64,000 nt of DNA from NCBI GenBank assembly GCA_900323505.1, contig OOIN01000004.1, positions 434,001 to 498,000 on the forward strand, written 5' to 3'. The notes beneath the pieces were generated by a model. It saw nothing but the letters and a program-made list of their open reading frames with translations, did no database searches and was not told the DNA's origin. A program made the translations under genes and the position numbers. This document shows, in pieces, positions 1 through 9,472 of this stretch; the first letter of the stretch is position 1; each line of letters starts with the position of its first letter. Source of the DNA: Ustilago trichophora (lineage: Eukaryota > Basidiomycota > Ustilaginomycetes > Ustilaginales > Ustilaginaceae).

Positions 1-1765
1 CTCCAACAAAGACGGTGGTGTTGTTCGGGTCAGCCGCACTGTCGCCGGGATTGCCGGCACCATTGCCGCCCTGTTGCTGTTGCTGCTGCTGTTGGAGGAC
101 AGGAGGGGCCGACGATGGTGTGTGTGAACGAAGCATGCCTGCAGGAGACGAGTCACGCGTTCCATCGCCGCCGTTGCCATGAAGGCCGCCATAGAGCGGA
201 CCGAAAGAAGCAGGACCATTGCCGCTACCGGGACCTTCATAAGGTGATGTAGGCGAGATGGGAGAAATGAGCGAAGAGGGGTTGGTCGGACTCGACTGCT
301 GGCGAACGTGCGGCTGAGGCGACACCACTTCCGATCGGGCACCCATGCCACCCGCGCCTGGTGCGCCACCGTAGAGGAATGATGCACTAGCATTTTGGGC
401 AGCATTATGAGGACGGGGCATCTGCAGATGCTGCTGATTGGGATCGCCAGGCATGTTGGGGCCAAGTGGGGGAGCCATGCCACGATTTTTGGGCGTAGCC
501 GTGCTGACGCGCAGCGGACGACCTGGCGAGAGACCGTTGGCTGGCGAAACTACGACACCCTGCATCTCGACCAAAGCTCGATTGCAGTCGGCCTCGAGCG
601 CAAAGCGGACAAAGCCGTAGCCCTTCGAGACGCCGGTAACGGGATCGGTCATGATCTTTGCGGACTTGGTCGAGTGGAAAGGAGCGGGTCCGATGTGTGC
701 GCCAGACTGGTAGATGCCCTGAGCCTGCTGTGCATGGACGAGCGCCGATGCGAAGGGATGGTTGTGCGGCCATGAAGGCGGCTGCAGGAACTGCGCAACC
801 AGATCCTCCTCACGCAGGTCAGGGCTCAGGTCACCGACAAAGATGCTGAACTCGGACTCCTTGTGCAGTCCGCCAACTGGGCTTTGGGAAGTGCCTGGAC
901 CCATGCTTCTTGCTGCGCGTTCCGACATGGACGAGTGTGGACGGTCGGAAGGGTTGAGCCCGGAAGTCTGCTGCACTGAGGGTGGGAAGTCAAGCGGACC
1001 CATGCCTCCGTTACGAGCCTGCCAAGACTGCTGCGGATGGCCGTGCTGGTGGTTGAGGTTGGACAATTGCTGATGCGAGGCGTGCGATTGGTTCTGCTGC
1101 TGCTGCTGCTGATGATGATGATGCTGTTGCTGCTGAGACTGGAATGACTGTTGGGGGTGAGGATGTTGTTGCGAGTGCGGATGCGGATGCGAGTGTTGCT
1201 GAGAGTGCTGAGGATGCTGAGGCGGGTTGGAAGAGGAAGGATGCGGCTCTGTAAAATAGCGAGGCGAGGTGACATTGCTTCTCGGCGGAGGTGAGGAAGC
1301 AGGGTGCGAGCCTGAAGGCGACCTGACTTGTTGCGAAGATCGCTCGACCTCATGCAGCAAGTTTGGGCTGAAGAGCGGTGGACGTGAAAGGGGCGACGAG
1401 CTTCTTGCATTGTTGAAGTTATGTCGCAATCGGCTTGCCTGGTCAAAGCCGGGTCTGCCGACTGCGCCGTTGCCTCCTGTCGCAGAGTGGGATCCATTGC
1501 TGTGCAGACTCGAGATGCTGTTGCCCATGGTGTTGTTGGTACCGCTATTGTTGCCAACGTTGGACATTCCATTGAATCCCATAGACTCGTGGCCGAAATG
1601 GGAGGCCGAGTGACCGCTGCTTTGCGGAAGATTCACGGCCGCATGGCCATCGTCCGACGACAAATTGCGCGAGATTGCAAGATTGCGAGCTCCCGCCGAG
1701 TCGTCCGAGGAGTACTGCACCAGGTTGAAGGGGGGCATGCTCTGAGATGGTGTGCCTGCCGACAT
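1..1765 (-). CDS. Nam8/Ngr1/Csx1-type RRM RNA-binding protein, 3' part outside the window
   Basis: The first 588 residues are visible from the ATG at 1765-1763; an in-frame stop lies 16 codons upstream and the frame stays open to the window edge. Residues 1-300 are low complexity: Ser/Pro/Asn-rich, then His/Gln-rich with a CAG/CAT-type run near 1090-1135. An RRM follows at about residues 304-395, with RNP2 (SIFVGDLSPDL) and RNP1 (KGYGFVRF). The SIFVGDLSP start and the IMTDPVTG segment are typical of the second RRM of Ngr1/Nam8/Csx1 proteins. This RRM carries an insertion of about 40 residues between helix 1 and strand 2. After a Gly/Pro/Gln-rich linker a further RRM begins at the edge (TTVFVGG). 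By family the protein binds U-rich RNA in splicing or mRNA stability. A family-typical first RRM is not seen. The family call is good; the orthologue is unsure. Confidence 0.75.
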   Translation of the reverse strand, partial: MSAGTPSQSMPPFNLVQYSSDDSAGARNLAISRNLSSDDGHAAVNLPQSSGHSASHFGHESMGFNGMSNVGNNSGTNNTMGNSISSLHSNGSHSATGGNGAVGRPGFDQASRLRHNFNNARSSSPLSRPPLFSPNLLHEVERSSQQVRSPSGSHPASSPPPRSNVTSPRYFTEPHPSSSNPPQHPQHSQQHSHPHPHSQQHPHPQQSFQSQQQQHHHHQQQQQQNQSHASHQQLSNLNHQHGHPQQSWQARNGGMGPLDFPPSVQQTSGLNPSDRPHSSMSERAARSMGPGTSQSPVGGLHKESEFSIFVGDLSPDLREEDLVAQFLQPPSWPHNHPFASALVHAQQAQGIYQSGAHIGPAPFHSTKSAKIMTDPVTGVSKGYGFVRFALEADCNRALVEMQGVVVSPANGLSPGRPLRVSTATPKNRGMAPPLGPNMPGDPNQQHLQMPRPHNAAQNASASFLYGGAPGAGGMGARSEVVSPQPHVRQQSSPTNPSSLISPISPTSPYEGPGSGNGPASFGPLYGGLHGNGGDGTRDSSPAGMLRSHTPSSAPPVLQQQQQQQQGGNGAGNPGDSAADPNNTTVFVG

Positions 1766-4217
1766 GTTTGAGGAGATCTTGGCGCGACAGTCAGAACTGT
1801 CGTCGCAACAAGAGTGTTGCGTTCAGTTCCAAGTGGGAGGCAAGGTGCCACGTTTCAGCACCTGACGATTGACTAATGCGAACGGAGTCAGAAAGAGTAG
1901 AGCTTGACCCTGTGTCAACGGGATTGAGACCGGCGAAGGTGCTAAGGAAACGCAGATGAAAAGCCGAGGTCGAGATCGAAGATTTCGAGGCTGTGTATGT
2001 CTCAGCGCGGGTGAAGAGTGGCGCAGAGGATTGTGAGAGGGACCCGAGAAGACCAAGGGTGGTACCTGAGACGAAATGAAGTACAGCGTGAGAAACCTTG
2101 TCTAAGAAGCCGAACAAAGGGCCGATGTTGTACAAAGCGTGCGAAGAGTCGACGCAATTGAGCGATGCAACGGTGCAGGCCTTCGAGAACTTTGGCAGGT
2201 CTTTGTAGCTCGGAGGGATCGAGAGGTATTGCAGATGAAGCAAAAGCAAGCTGCAGCAGGGAAAGTCGAGATGATTACGAAGAAGGTGGTATACCAAAAA
2301 TGCGTGTTATGCTGTCAAGACCTGGGGCTGAGTATTGTACACCGAACAAGCAAGTCCGCTACCCCTTGAAAGATGCTTTGCAGATGGTATAAGGAATGCT
2401 GAGTCGGAGTGCTCTGAAAGATACGGGATTGTGCCGGATAGCGAGCGGGAAGAGGTGAAGATGTGTGGATGAAGAGCCAAGTCGATCTCAACCGAGTCGA
2501 AGATACTGGAAGAGGATCTTTTTGGATGGTAGATGATCGAATACGAATGTCGGGATGAGTTGACTGTAGACAAAGCAGAGAGACTGGTTGAAATCTTGAC
2601 TGCGATGCGAACAGAAAATCAGCTTCCGACGTTTTGAGAAGGCTACAAACGGAAGGGACCGGTCCTGGTAACGCCGACGTGAAGATGCGCTGGGAAAGGT
2701 GTAGAAAGTGGATCACTGATAGGTCGTTAGGCGTAACCGAACGAGGTTCAGACGGAAGGGTGATGGAGGCGAAGCGTCAAGCAAGATATCGAGGTGGCCA
2801 TCCACGACGCACCACCATCATCTGTAACCGCACTCTCTCTTTTTTTTTCATTTTTCATTTTTTCCATCCATCTCAAGGCACAGACAGCGCAGCACAAACA
2901 GTTTTGTGCAGAAAAAATAAAAAATAAAAAATAGCGGATTGGGCAAGGAAGCAAGCAGTCTGCCGGATCAAAGCGAGGTTGCGAAGAGAGCATCAAAATT
3001 TGTAACAAAAACAAACAGCGCGTCCTACATAGGGTACGACGTGGAAATGGAAGGAAAGCCGGCGCTGAGCAGCCACTACCAACCCAACGAGTCAGCTGTT
3101 TGCACCAGCCGGAGCGGATTTTGCAACTGCGCCGTGTGCCAAGGGTGCACCCTGCCTGAGCTCAGCTCTAATCTTAAAAAATCAGAGAGAGACCACTTTG
3201 AAAGGGTAGGAAGAAAAAGTTGTCCCACGAGGCCAGCAGAGACACAGATCAAAGTGCCTGGGAAGGGCTGCTTTGAAATCTCGCTACTCGCTCGCGTCCC
3301 GTAAATTGAAAGAGAAGAAGAGGGGGTCGCGCAGCCTATTCGGCCATCTGAAAGGCGTTTTTTTTTGTAGATCCTGTTTTAAATTGAGCAATACAAAACG
3401 TTTTCTTCTGAGGGTGGCGCTCTGAATACAAATCCTTTCAGAAAACAAAGATGGACACAGCTCCAAGAGGGTCTAAAATTTTTTCTTCGTTGGACTTGGG
3501 TTGACAGGAGACAAACCAAGATGACCCTTTTTGGACGCTCTGTTCATGAGTCCATGATATACTGATTGCTGTCGCTACCAGATCAAAAATAGACCGCCCA
3601 CAAAGCGGGAGCAGTGATCATTGCAAACCTTGCAAAGTCGTGTCCAAGGTCCCACCCTAAATAGCATATCACAGCCTCCCCGTCTGCGCGAGCCGATCTG
3701 AAGTTACTGTATTTAGGACAGACCTGCGGTGGTGCAGATGTAGTCAAGATGAATTGCTCGAGAGTTAAGTTGCAGCACGGCAGGTGGGAATGCAGCGTTC
3801 CTGAGCGTCTCATTCTTCCTTCAGAGGTAATTAGAGCGGAAGCATAGCCTTTAGAGATGATCCAGAAAGATCTAACATGTTAATATTTTTATCTCAGAAA
3901 AGCTATGTGTTAGAGCGTCTGATTGAACATCTTTGGAGAAAAATCGACACCCAAAACCGGCGGGTTGGCCGGATCGACGTGCATGAGCCACAAGCACGGT
4001 CACGACAAGTCGCTTATCTTGACCACAGGGTAGCCGTTCGGACCCTTACGCTCCGACTTCTGTTGAGCAACAATCAGCAAAGCGTAGCCCGCACGGATCT
4101 TCACCCACGTCGCACTGTCACATTGGTGGGACAGCGACCTTCTCTTGCTCCATAGCATCCACCGACAAACCTCGGATATCATCTCCAGACCGCTTTCCAC
4201 AGCATCGACTCGTCATC
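1766..4217. other. Intergenic region, divergent promoters
   Basis: About 2.45 kb between the divergent starts of the RRM gene and the aminopeptidase. It contains scattered short ORFs without coding character, a T/C-rich patch near 2835-2870, an A/T-rich stretch at 2910-2935 and one TACTGTA at 3705-3711. On the minus strand a short open stretch ends near 4003; see the rejected items. No RNA gene or recognisable conserved protein was found. Confidence 0.6.
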
Positions 4218-6176
4218 ATGGGCTGCTTCGGGTTCCTCAGCAGGCACAAGTCCAGCGACGCCGCTTCGGTCAAGACCGACAGCACTCTCGTCGACACCGC
4301 ATTCGACTCTGAAAAGGCTCGCAAGCAGGCGGCATTCAACGTCATTAAGCCGGATGTAACTGGTCCGCGTCTCGCCGCACTTCGCAAGCTGATGGAGGAG
4401 GAGAGTGTCGACTTCTACCTCGTACCCACCGACGACGCACATGCTACCGAATATACGGCCCCTTCGGACCAGAGACGAGTGTGGATCTCGGGCTTCACAG
4501 GATCCGCCGGTACTGCCATCGTTGGCAAAGACACGGCACATCTCTTTGCCGATGGTCGATACCACATCCAGGCAGCTGAGCAGCTCGACGACAACTGGAC
4601 ACTGCACAAGGTCGGAGTGAGTGGTGTCCTCGACTGGCCTGCTTGGCTGGTGGAGCAAGCCAAGGAGGGTACTCACGTGGGTATGGATCCTGCGTTGATA
4701 AGCTATACTCAGGGCAAAGCGCTTGTTGCTGCTCTCCAGCAGGCGGGCGCCTCGGCTGTGTTCCCTTCCCGCAATCTCGTTGATGGTGCATGGGGATCGG
4801 ACCGCCCTGCTCCTATTGCAAGCCCAGTCTACGAGCACGAGCTCAAGTATGCTGGAAGGCCCGCTATAGCCAAGATTGAAGACGTCAAGAGAGACCTCGA
4901 GTCCAAGCCCAAAGGTTCTGCCTACTTTGTCTCTGCGCTGGACGAGGTGGCCTGGCTACTCAACCTCCGCGGTGCCTCGATCCCCTGCCATCCTGTCTTC
5001 CCCGCATACATTCTCGTATCTGCAGACAAGCCGGTACTCTTCATCCGAAAAGAGCTTCTGCCTGAAGGCGGAGATGCTGACAAATACGTCCGCAACACGC
5101 TCAAGCTTCAGGTCCAGCCGTATGACTCGATCTGGGACTACTTGCGCCGCTGGGTCTCTGAGGGCTCAGATGGCCGCAGGCTTATCTCTGGCGAAAAGCT
5201 GTCGTATGCTGTCGCAAACGCCGTGGGTGATGAAAACCTGGAACTGCTTGATCCTTCGCCCGTTGCTCTGCGCAAAGCCATCAAGAACGACGTTGAACTC
5301 GAAGGTTTCCGCAAGAGCCACGTTCGGGACGGTGCCGCCTGGGTTCGATGGGCCGCTTGGCTCGAGGAACACGTCAAGGTCAAGCACGCCAAGATTGACG
5401 AGTGGGAGGCTGCAGTCAAGTTCCAAGAGATCCGCAAGGAGCAGCCTCTGTATTCGGGCGATAGCTACGATGCCATCTCGGCAGCAGGCCCCAACGCTGC
5501 CTTGCCGCACTACGAGACCCCTGAGAAGGGTAGCCGAGTGATCGACCGTGAAACGCCTTACCTCAACGACTCGGGTGCACAGTACCACGATGGCACGATC
5601 GATTGCACACGGACGGTACACTTTGGTCGACCCAGCGCTGACCACAAGCGTTCCTATACACGTGTGCTGCAAGGTCACATTCGTCTCAGCCAAGCCAAGT
5701 TCCCGGCTGGAACGACTGGTGTTCAGCTCGACACGATCGCTCGCGGTGCGCTGTGGGAAGATGGCCTTGACTATCGTCACGGAACAGGACACGGCATTGG
5801 CTCGTTCCTGGACGTCCATGAGGGTCCTCAGGGCTTCTCCACCATGTCGGGAGGGTCAAAGAAGCCCGTAGCGCTGGAAGAGAACATGGTGCTGACCAAC
5901 GAGCCCGGCTTCTACGAGGAGGGACACTACGGCATCCGTACCGAATCGCTTTTGGCTGTCAAGCGAGTTGACACGCACCGCAACTTTGGAGGAGTGGCAT
6001 GGTACGGCTTTGAACGGATCACACAGGTCCCCATCGCGACCAACTTGGTGGATTTCAGCCTGCTTTCCTACTCGGAAGTTCGCTGGTTGAAAGAGCACAA
6101 TGCCGAGGTCCGCAAGGTGCTAATGCCGCTAATCAAGGATGATAAGCGTGCGGTTCGATGGCTGCGACGACAGTAA
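4218..6176 (+). CDS. Xaa-Pro aminopeptidase P (M24B metallopeptidase)
   Basis: A 652-residue enzyme that removes an N-terminal residue preceding proline, normally cytosolic and dinuclear-metal dependent. It has the three-part architecture of eukaryotic APP1/XPNPEP1: two creatinase-like N-terminal domains (about residues 50-355) and a pita-bread catalytic domain. The metal ligands expected for M24B enzymes are all visible: D451 (NDSGAQY), D462 (TIDCTRT), H524 (HGTGHGIG), E562 (NEPGFYEEG) and E576 (GIRTES). The C-terminal segment after FERITQVP is also typical. Length is slightly above the usual 610-620 because of an N-terminal extension of about 35 residues beginning MGCFGFLSR. The start is the first ATG of the frame after CT-rich leader sequence. 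There is no intron. Confidence 0.95.
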   Translation: MGCFGFLSRHKSSDAASVKTDSTLVDTAFDSEKARKQAAFNVIKPDVTGPRLAALRKLMEEESVDFYLVPTDDAHATEYTAPSDQRRVWISGFTGSAGTAIVGKDTAHLFADGRYHIQAAEQLDDNWTLHKVGVSGVLDWPAWLVEQAKEGTHVGMDPALISYTQGKALVAALQQAGASAVFPSRNLVDGAWGSDRPAPIASPVYEHELKYAGRPAIAKIEDVKRDLESKPKGSAYFVSALDEVAWLLNLRGASIPCHPVFPAYILVSADKPVLFIRKELLPEGGDADKYVRNTLKLQVQPYDSIWDYLRRWVSEGSDGRRLISGEKLSYAVANAVGDENLELLDPSPVALRKAIKNDVELEGFRKSHVRDGAAWVRWAAWLEEHVKVKHAKIDEWEAAVKFQEIRKEQPLYSGDSYDAISAAGPNAALPHYETPEKGSRVIDRETPYLNDSGAQYHDGTIDCTRTVHFGRPSADHKRSYTRVLQGHIRLSQAKFPAGTTGVQLDTIARGALWEDGLDYRHGTGHGIGSFLDVHEGPQGFSTMSGGSKKPVALEENMVLTNEPGFYEEGHYGIRTESLLAVKRVDTHRNFGGVAWYGFERITQVPIATNLVDFSLLSYSEVRWLKEHNAEVRKVLMPLIKDDKRAVRWLRRQ

Positions 6177-7044
6177 TTTTGAACGAGTTCAGATTGATGA
6201 TACTTTTTCACCACAAAGCAACGATCAACCCAGTGACGATATGTTTACTCGATTGACTCATTCGTACTGTTGTCTGAGCAGATGTGTCTGGAGCCTTGCT
6301 TGTCGAGGCTACTGATCAGGTGAGCAGATGTATTAGACAAAGTATGCAGCGGTCTATGCGGGTTGCCTCGAGAGGTGCGGGTAGTAGCAAGACTGCGCTT
6401 CGGCTCCGCTTTGCGCTAAAGTGAGTTGAGCGTGAGGATGGGCGGTGAAATTGATCAGTGAGCTCGGCGTCCAAAAGCGATAAAATGACCGTGCCGACCA
6501 TTTTTGGCCAAATTCAGCCGAAGCAGCGAATTCAGCCCCAGACTCGCTGCTTCGGTTGACCGGTGCTTCAGGTCCTCCTAGCAATCAAAGCTCAAGTTAG
6601 AGTGAGTAGTTTGCCCGATCGATTGTCGATCTACACCTTGACAGGGAACGAGACCCTTGATGACATGTGGTTGGGTGCGAACGATGATCACATTGCGCGT
6701 AATTCGTGGCTTGCAAAGAGGATAGGAACCATAAGAGGGTGTCGAATAGCGTCATTTTGGAAGCAGGGTTGAGAGGCGTACAGATTCGAGCGTTCCCTTG
6801 TTCGGTAGAGGCTCAAGACGCCGGCGAAACTCTCTAGCTCCAAGTTTGGTTTGCGTTGGTCCGTCCGCACAAACGCGGCAGCAACAAAGAGCGAAAATTT
6901 TGTGGGGACGCGAACAGGACACAGCCGCATTGCCTGGCACAAGAAGGGGAGGTAGAAGAACGACAAGAAGAAGAACGGTAAAATCGCAGAGAGAGGTGGA
7001 GTGCTGCATGATGCTGACTGGCACCGAAATTCCTGCATTGTGTT

Positions 7045-7078
<34 letters not shown>

Positions 7079-7502
7079 GATTCTGGATCAGCAGCACGCA
7101 CGGACTGCGCTTTGCGTCACCGATGTGTGTGCAGCTTTCTTATCCGTGTTCGCCTTGACCACGTCAATTGTGCCTCTGTGTGGTTGAACAACCGCTGCTG
7201 CTGCTGGCTATCCATTGTGATTGCGTTGGTCTCGGCGTGGGCTAAAATTCTCGAGTTTCCATCGGAAAGTCACACATTCTGTCTGCCGTTTATGGCTGCT
7301 GCCCTTCCTCTGCCTCGTCATCGAGCCAAGGTCTCACTCGAAAGGATCATCCTCGTCCTTGTTTCTTCTTTTCGTCTCACAGTCCAACACGAAGCAGCGT
7401 TTTTCTTCCAAGACTGCAACTTTCTCTTCTCACTTCCACCATCTCACATCTCCCCTCTCTGTACGAACCCCCAAAGAGGTCTTTCGCATAGATTGAATCA
7501 AG
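6177..7502. other. Intergenic region / promoter of the oxidoreductase gene
   Basis: About 1.3 kb between two plus-strand genes. It holds the 3' end of the aminopeptidase transcript, no credible ORF, a 31-nt T tract, and a strongly C/T-rich stretch from about 7280 to 7500 directly before the oxidoreductase ATG, which looks like a pyrimidine-rich 5' leader. Confidence 0.55.
7047..7077 (+). repeat. T31 homopolymer
   Basis: An uninterrupted run of 31 T residues about 425 bp before the oxidoreductase ATG. It is the longest T run in the window. Poly(dA:dT) tracts of this kind usually disfavour nucleosomes in fungal promoters; that role is inferred. Confidence 0.9.
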
Positions 7503-8894
7503 ATGCGTTCCACCTTTGCTCTTAGGCAGGTCGCTATCTCGGCCTCGCGCTTCTCGAGCCTCGCCAGTGCTCGCGCCGTCGCTGCTCCCAGCGTCGCCAT
7601 CCCACGCATCAACTCGCTCGCCTCGGCATTCAAGCGTGATGGTGCACGATTCGGCGTTCGCGGCATGGCCTCTGACGCCGCTGTCGCTGCCGACTTTGAC
7701 CCCAACGCCCCTACCTCCATGGACAAGATGGAGCCTCCCGCTCCCGGTGCTGACTTCAACGTCGTCATTATCGGTGCTGGTAACATCAACTTTGGCTCAG
7801 ACGAAGGCCCGTGGAACCACTCTTTCCGTCTCGAGCACAAGCTCGGTCCTCGTCTCAAGGTGACGGCCTTGATCGATCCTTCTGCTGCTCGTGCCGAGTC
7901 GGTGCTCAACGTCAAGCGCAACTCGTTCGTGCTTTCCGCTTACAAGGACACTGTCGTCTACCCTACTTTCGCCGACTACGTCGCCAACGTCACCCCTGAC
8001 AAGCGCCCCCATGCTATCTGGGTAGGAAGCCCTCCCGCCTTCAGAGGTAGTGAGCAGCCCGGTCGTGATCTCGAGAAGAAGCTCGTCGAGGCTTTCCCCG
8101 ATGTTGCCATTTTCATCGAGAAGCCCGTTGCCACTGGCCCTGTTGCGGACGCCCTCAAGGTGGCCAAGATGCTGGAAAACGCCAACAACACCGTCTCCGT
8201 CGGTTACATGCTTCGATACCTCAAGGTTGTTCAAAAGATGAAGCAGATTCTCGAGGAGAACAACCTCAAGGTCATGGCCACCAACGCCCGATACATTATG
8301 GCTTACGAGCACGCTGCCAAGCCCGACTGGTGGGACAAGGCCCAGTCGTGCGGACCTGTCGTTGAGCAGGCTACCCACTTTTGCGATCTTTCGCGATACT
8401 TTGGTGGTGAGGTGGACCTGAGCACCGTTGCCGCCCACTCTTTGGAGTGGTTCGAGCCTGCTGGTCAGCTCAGCAAGATTCCTATCAACGAAGGAAAGAT
8501 TGAGCCTGACAACCGTATTCCACGAATCACCTGTGCTACTTGGAAGTACGAATCGGGTGCCGTGGGATCCCTCACCCACGCCGTCGCACTGCAAGGATTC
8601 AACTACTCGACCGAACTCGACGTCCTCGCGGACGGATTCAGCCTGCGTCTCGTCGACCCTTACAACGCCCCCGCTCTCTACATGCGCCGTCCTGGAGATG
8701 ACCACGAGGAGGTGGTCCGATACCAGAACGACGATCCCTTCTTCTCCGAAGTCAGCAACCTTATCGACAACATTGAGAAGGGTAAAGGTTCGGCACCCAT
8801 TCTTTCGTCCTATGACGATGCCGTCAAGACCTATGCTCTCACTTGGGCCATTCGCGAGGCCTCCGAAAAGTCGGCCAAGAAGCCTGCCAACTAA
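7503..8894 (+). CDS. Gfo/Idh/MocA-family NAD(P)-dependent oxidoreductase, probable mitochondrial leader
   Basis: A 463-residue protein. The Rossmann start NVVIIGAGNINFG lies at about residues 82-95, followed by the EKPVATG motif (the EKP signature of this family) near residue 204 and the alpha/beta C-terminal substrate domain, including GPVVEQATHFCDL. The family oxidises or reduces sugars, cyclitols or related alcohols; the substrate cannot be read from the sequence. The first 54 residues are rich in Arg, Ser and Ala without acidic residues until residue 46, resembling a mitochondrial presequence, and a second in-frame ATG at 7665 (M55, RGMASDAA) would start a leaderless form. No intron. It is followed by the same-strand GMF gene. 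Confidence 0.85.
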   Translation: MRSTFALRQVAISASRFSSLASARAVAAPSVAIPRINSLASAFKRDGARFGVRGMASDAAVAADFDPNAPTSMDKMEPPAPGADFNVVIIGAGNINFGSDEGPWNHSFRLEHKLGPRLKVTALIDPSAARAESVLNVKRNSFVLSAYKDTVVYPTFADYVANVTPDKRPHAIWVGSPPAFRGSEQPGRDLEKKLVEAFPDVAIFIEKPVATGPVADALKVAKMLENANNTVSVGYMLRYLKVVQKMKQILEENNLKVMATNARYIMAYEHAAKPDWWDKAQSCGPVVEQATHFCDLSRYFGGEVDLSTVAAHSLEWFEPAGQLSKIPINEGKIEPDNRIPRITCATWKYESGAVGSLTHAVALQGFNYSTELDVLADGFSLRLVDPYNAPALYMRRPGDDHEEVVRYQNDDPFFSEVSNLIDNIEKGKGSAPILSSYDDAVKTYALTWAIREASEKSAKKPAN

Positions 8895-9042
8895 GTCTCC
8901 CCAATCCATAGGTTCCGTCTTTGCAACCTCACGGATCGTTACATGTAGATTTTGAATCGAAAAGCACAAGAAAAGATATCCTCAGAAGCTCAATTGCCGT
9001 GTGGTATCTTTAAGACTCTGAGCTTCAACTTTTGCATCTCTG

Positions 9043-9068
9043 TGTACTGTACTGGACTGTACAGTACA
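9043..9068. repeat. Perfect 10-bp inverted repeat with TACTGTA/TACAGTA
   Basis: The arm tgtactgtac (9043-9052) is the exact reverse complement of gtacagtaca (9059-9068), separated by tggact. It lies about 150 bp after the oxidoreductase stop and 400 bp before the GMF start. It could be a terminator hairpin or a palindromic protein-binding site. Confidence 0.8.
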
Positions 9069-9120
9069 ATACGAGCTGCTGTAATGTGTTTCAAGGACAA
9101 TCGAGACGAGCAGAGTGGAG

Positions 9121-9143
9121 TGTGTGTGTGTGTGTGTGTGTGT
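9121..9143 (+). repeat. TG dinucleotide microsatellite
   Basis: Eleven TG units plus one base in intergenic DNA. Confidence 0.9.
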
Positions 9144-9472
9144 TCTGTAAGATGGGCTATCTTTCTTCGACGTCACGACCTTCGGGTTGTGCCAAAATTT
9201 GAACTCCGACCGTTTATGCACGGGCCGTTGAAATTTCTCTTTGTGGTTATGGTGCATTTTTGCCGAGTTCAACTCCACCTCCATACCACGACCCTTTCGA
9301 CATCAAGACCACCATCTCGCTCATCATCGGCCCTATTTATTAGCACCACTATCAGGTTGATCCTTTTTACCATCTTCTCCGTCGTTGGATTGGATTGATA
9401 TTAAGAGCCTTTTGGTTTATAGCATCGAAAGATTCCGCCAAGTGCCAGTCAAAGTGAAAGCGAAAGTTCAAA

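Larger units (their letters stand above)
8895..9472. other. Intergenic region with inverted repeat and TG microsatellite
   Basis: A 578-bp stretch between the oxidoreductase stop and the GMF start. It contains a perfect 10-bp inverted repeat (9043-9052 and 9059-9068, 6-nt spacer) carrying TACTGTA and TACAGTA, a TG repeat at 9121-9143 and C-rich sequence before the GMF ATG. Confidence 0.6.

Noticed and set aside
826..1572. 248-residue minus-strand ORF in the other frame of the RRM gene
   Set aside because: The RRM frame (codons in phase with the ATG at 1765) is uninterrupted and has RNP motifs; this one is low complexity only.
4000..4200. Minus-strand open stretch with a protein-like run (WVKIRAGYALLIVAQQ) just upstream of the aminopeptidase ATG
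   Set aside because: About 40 plausible residues with a stop but no clear start, no homologue I recognise, and any upstream exon would overlap the aminopeptidase gene. A transcript or homology search would decide.
7797..8969. 390-residue antisense ORF over the oxidoreductase gene
   Set aside because: It mirrors the strong third-position GC bias of the sense gene; Val/Leu/Glu-rich composition without family features.
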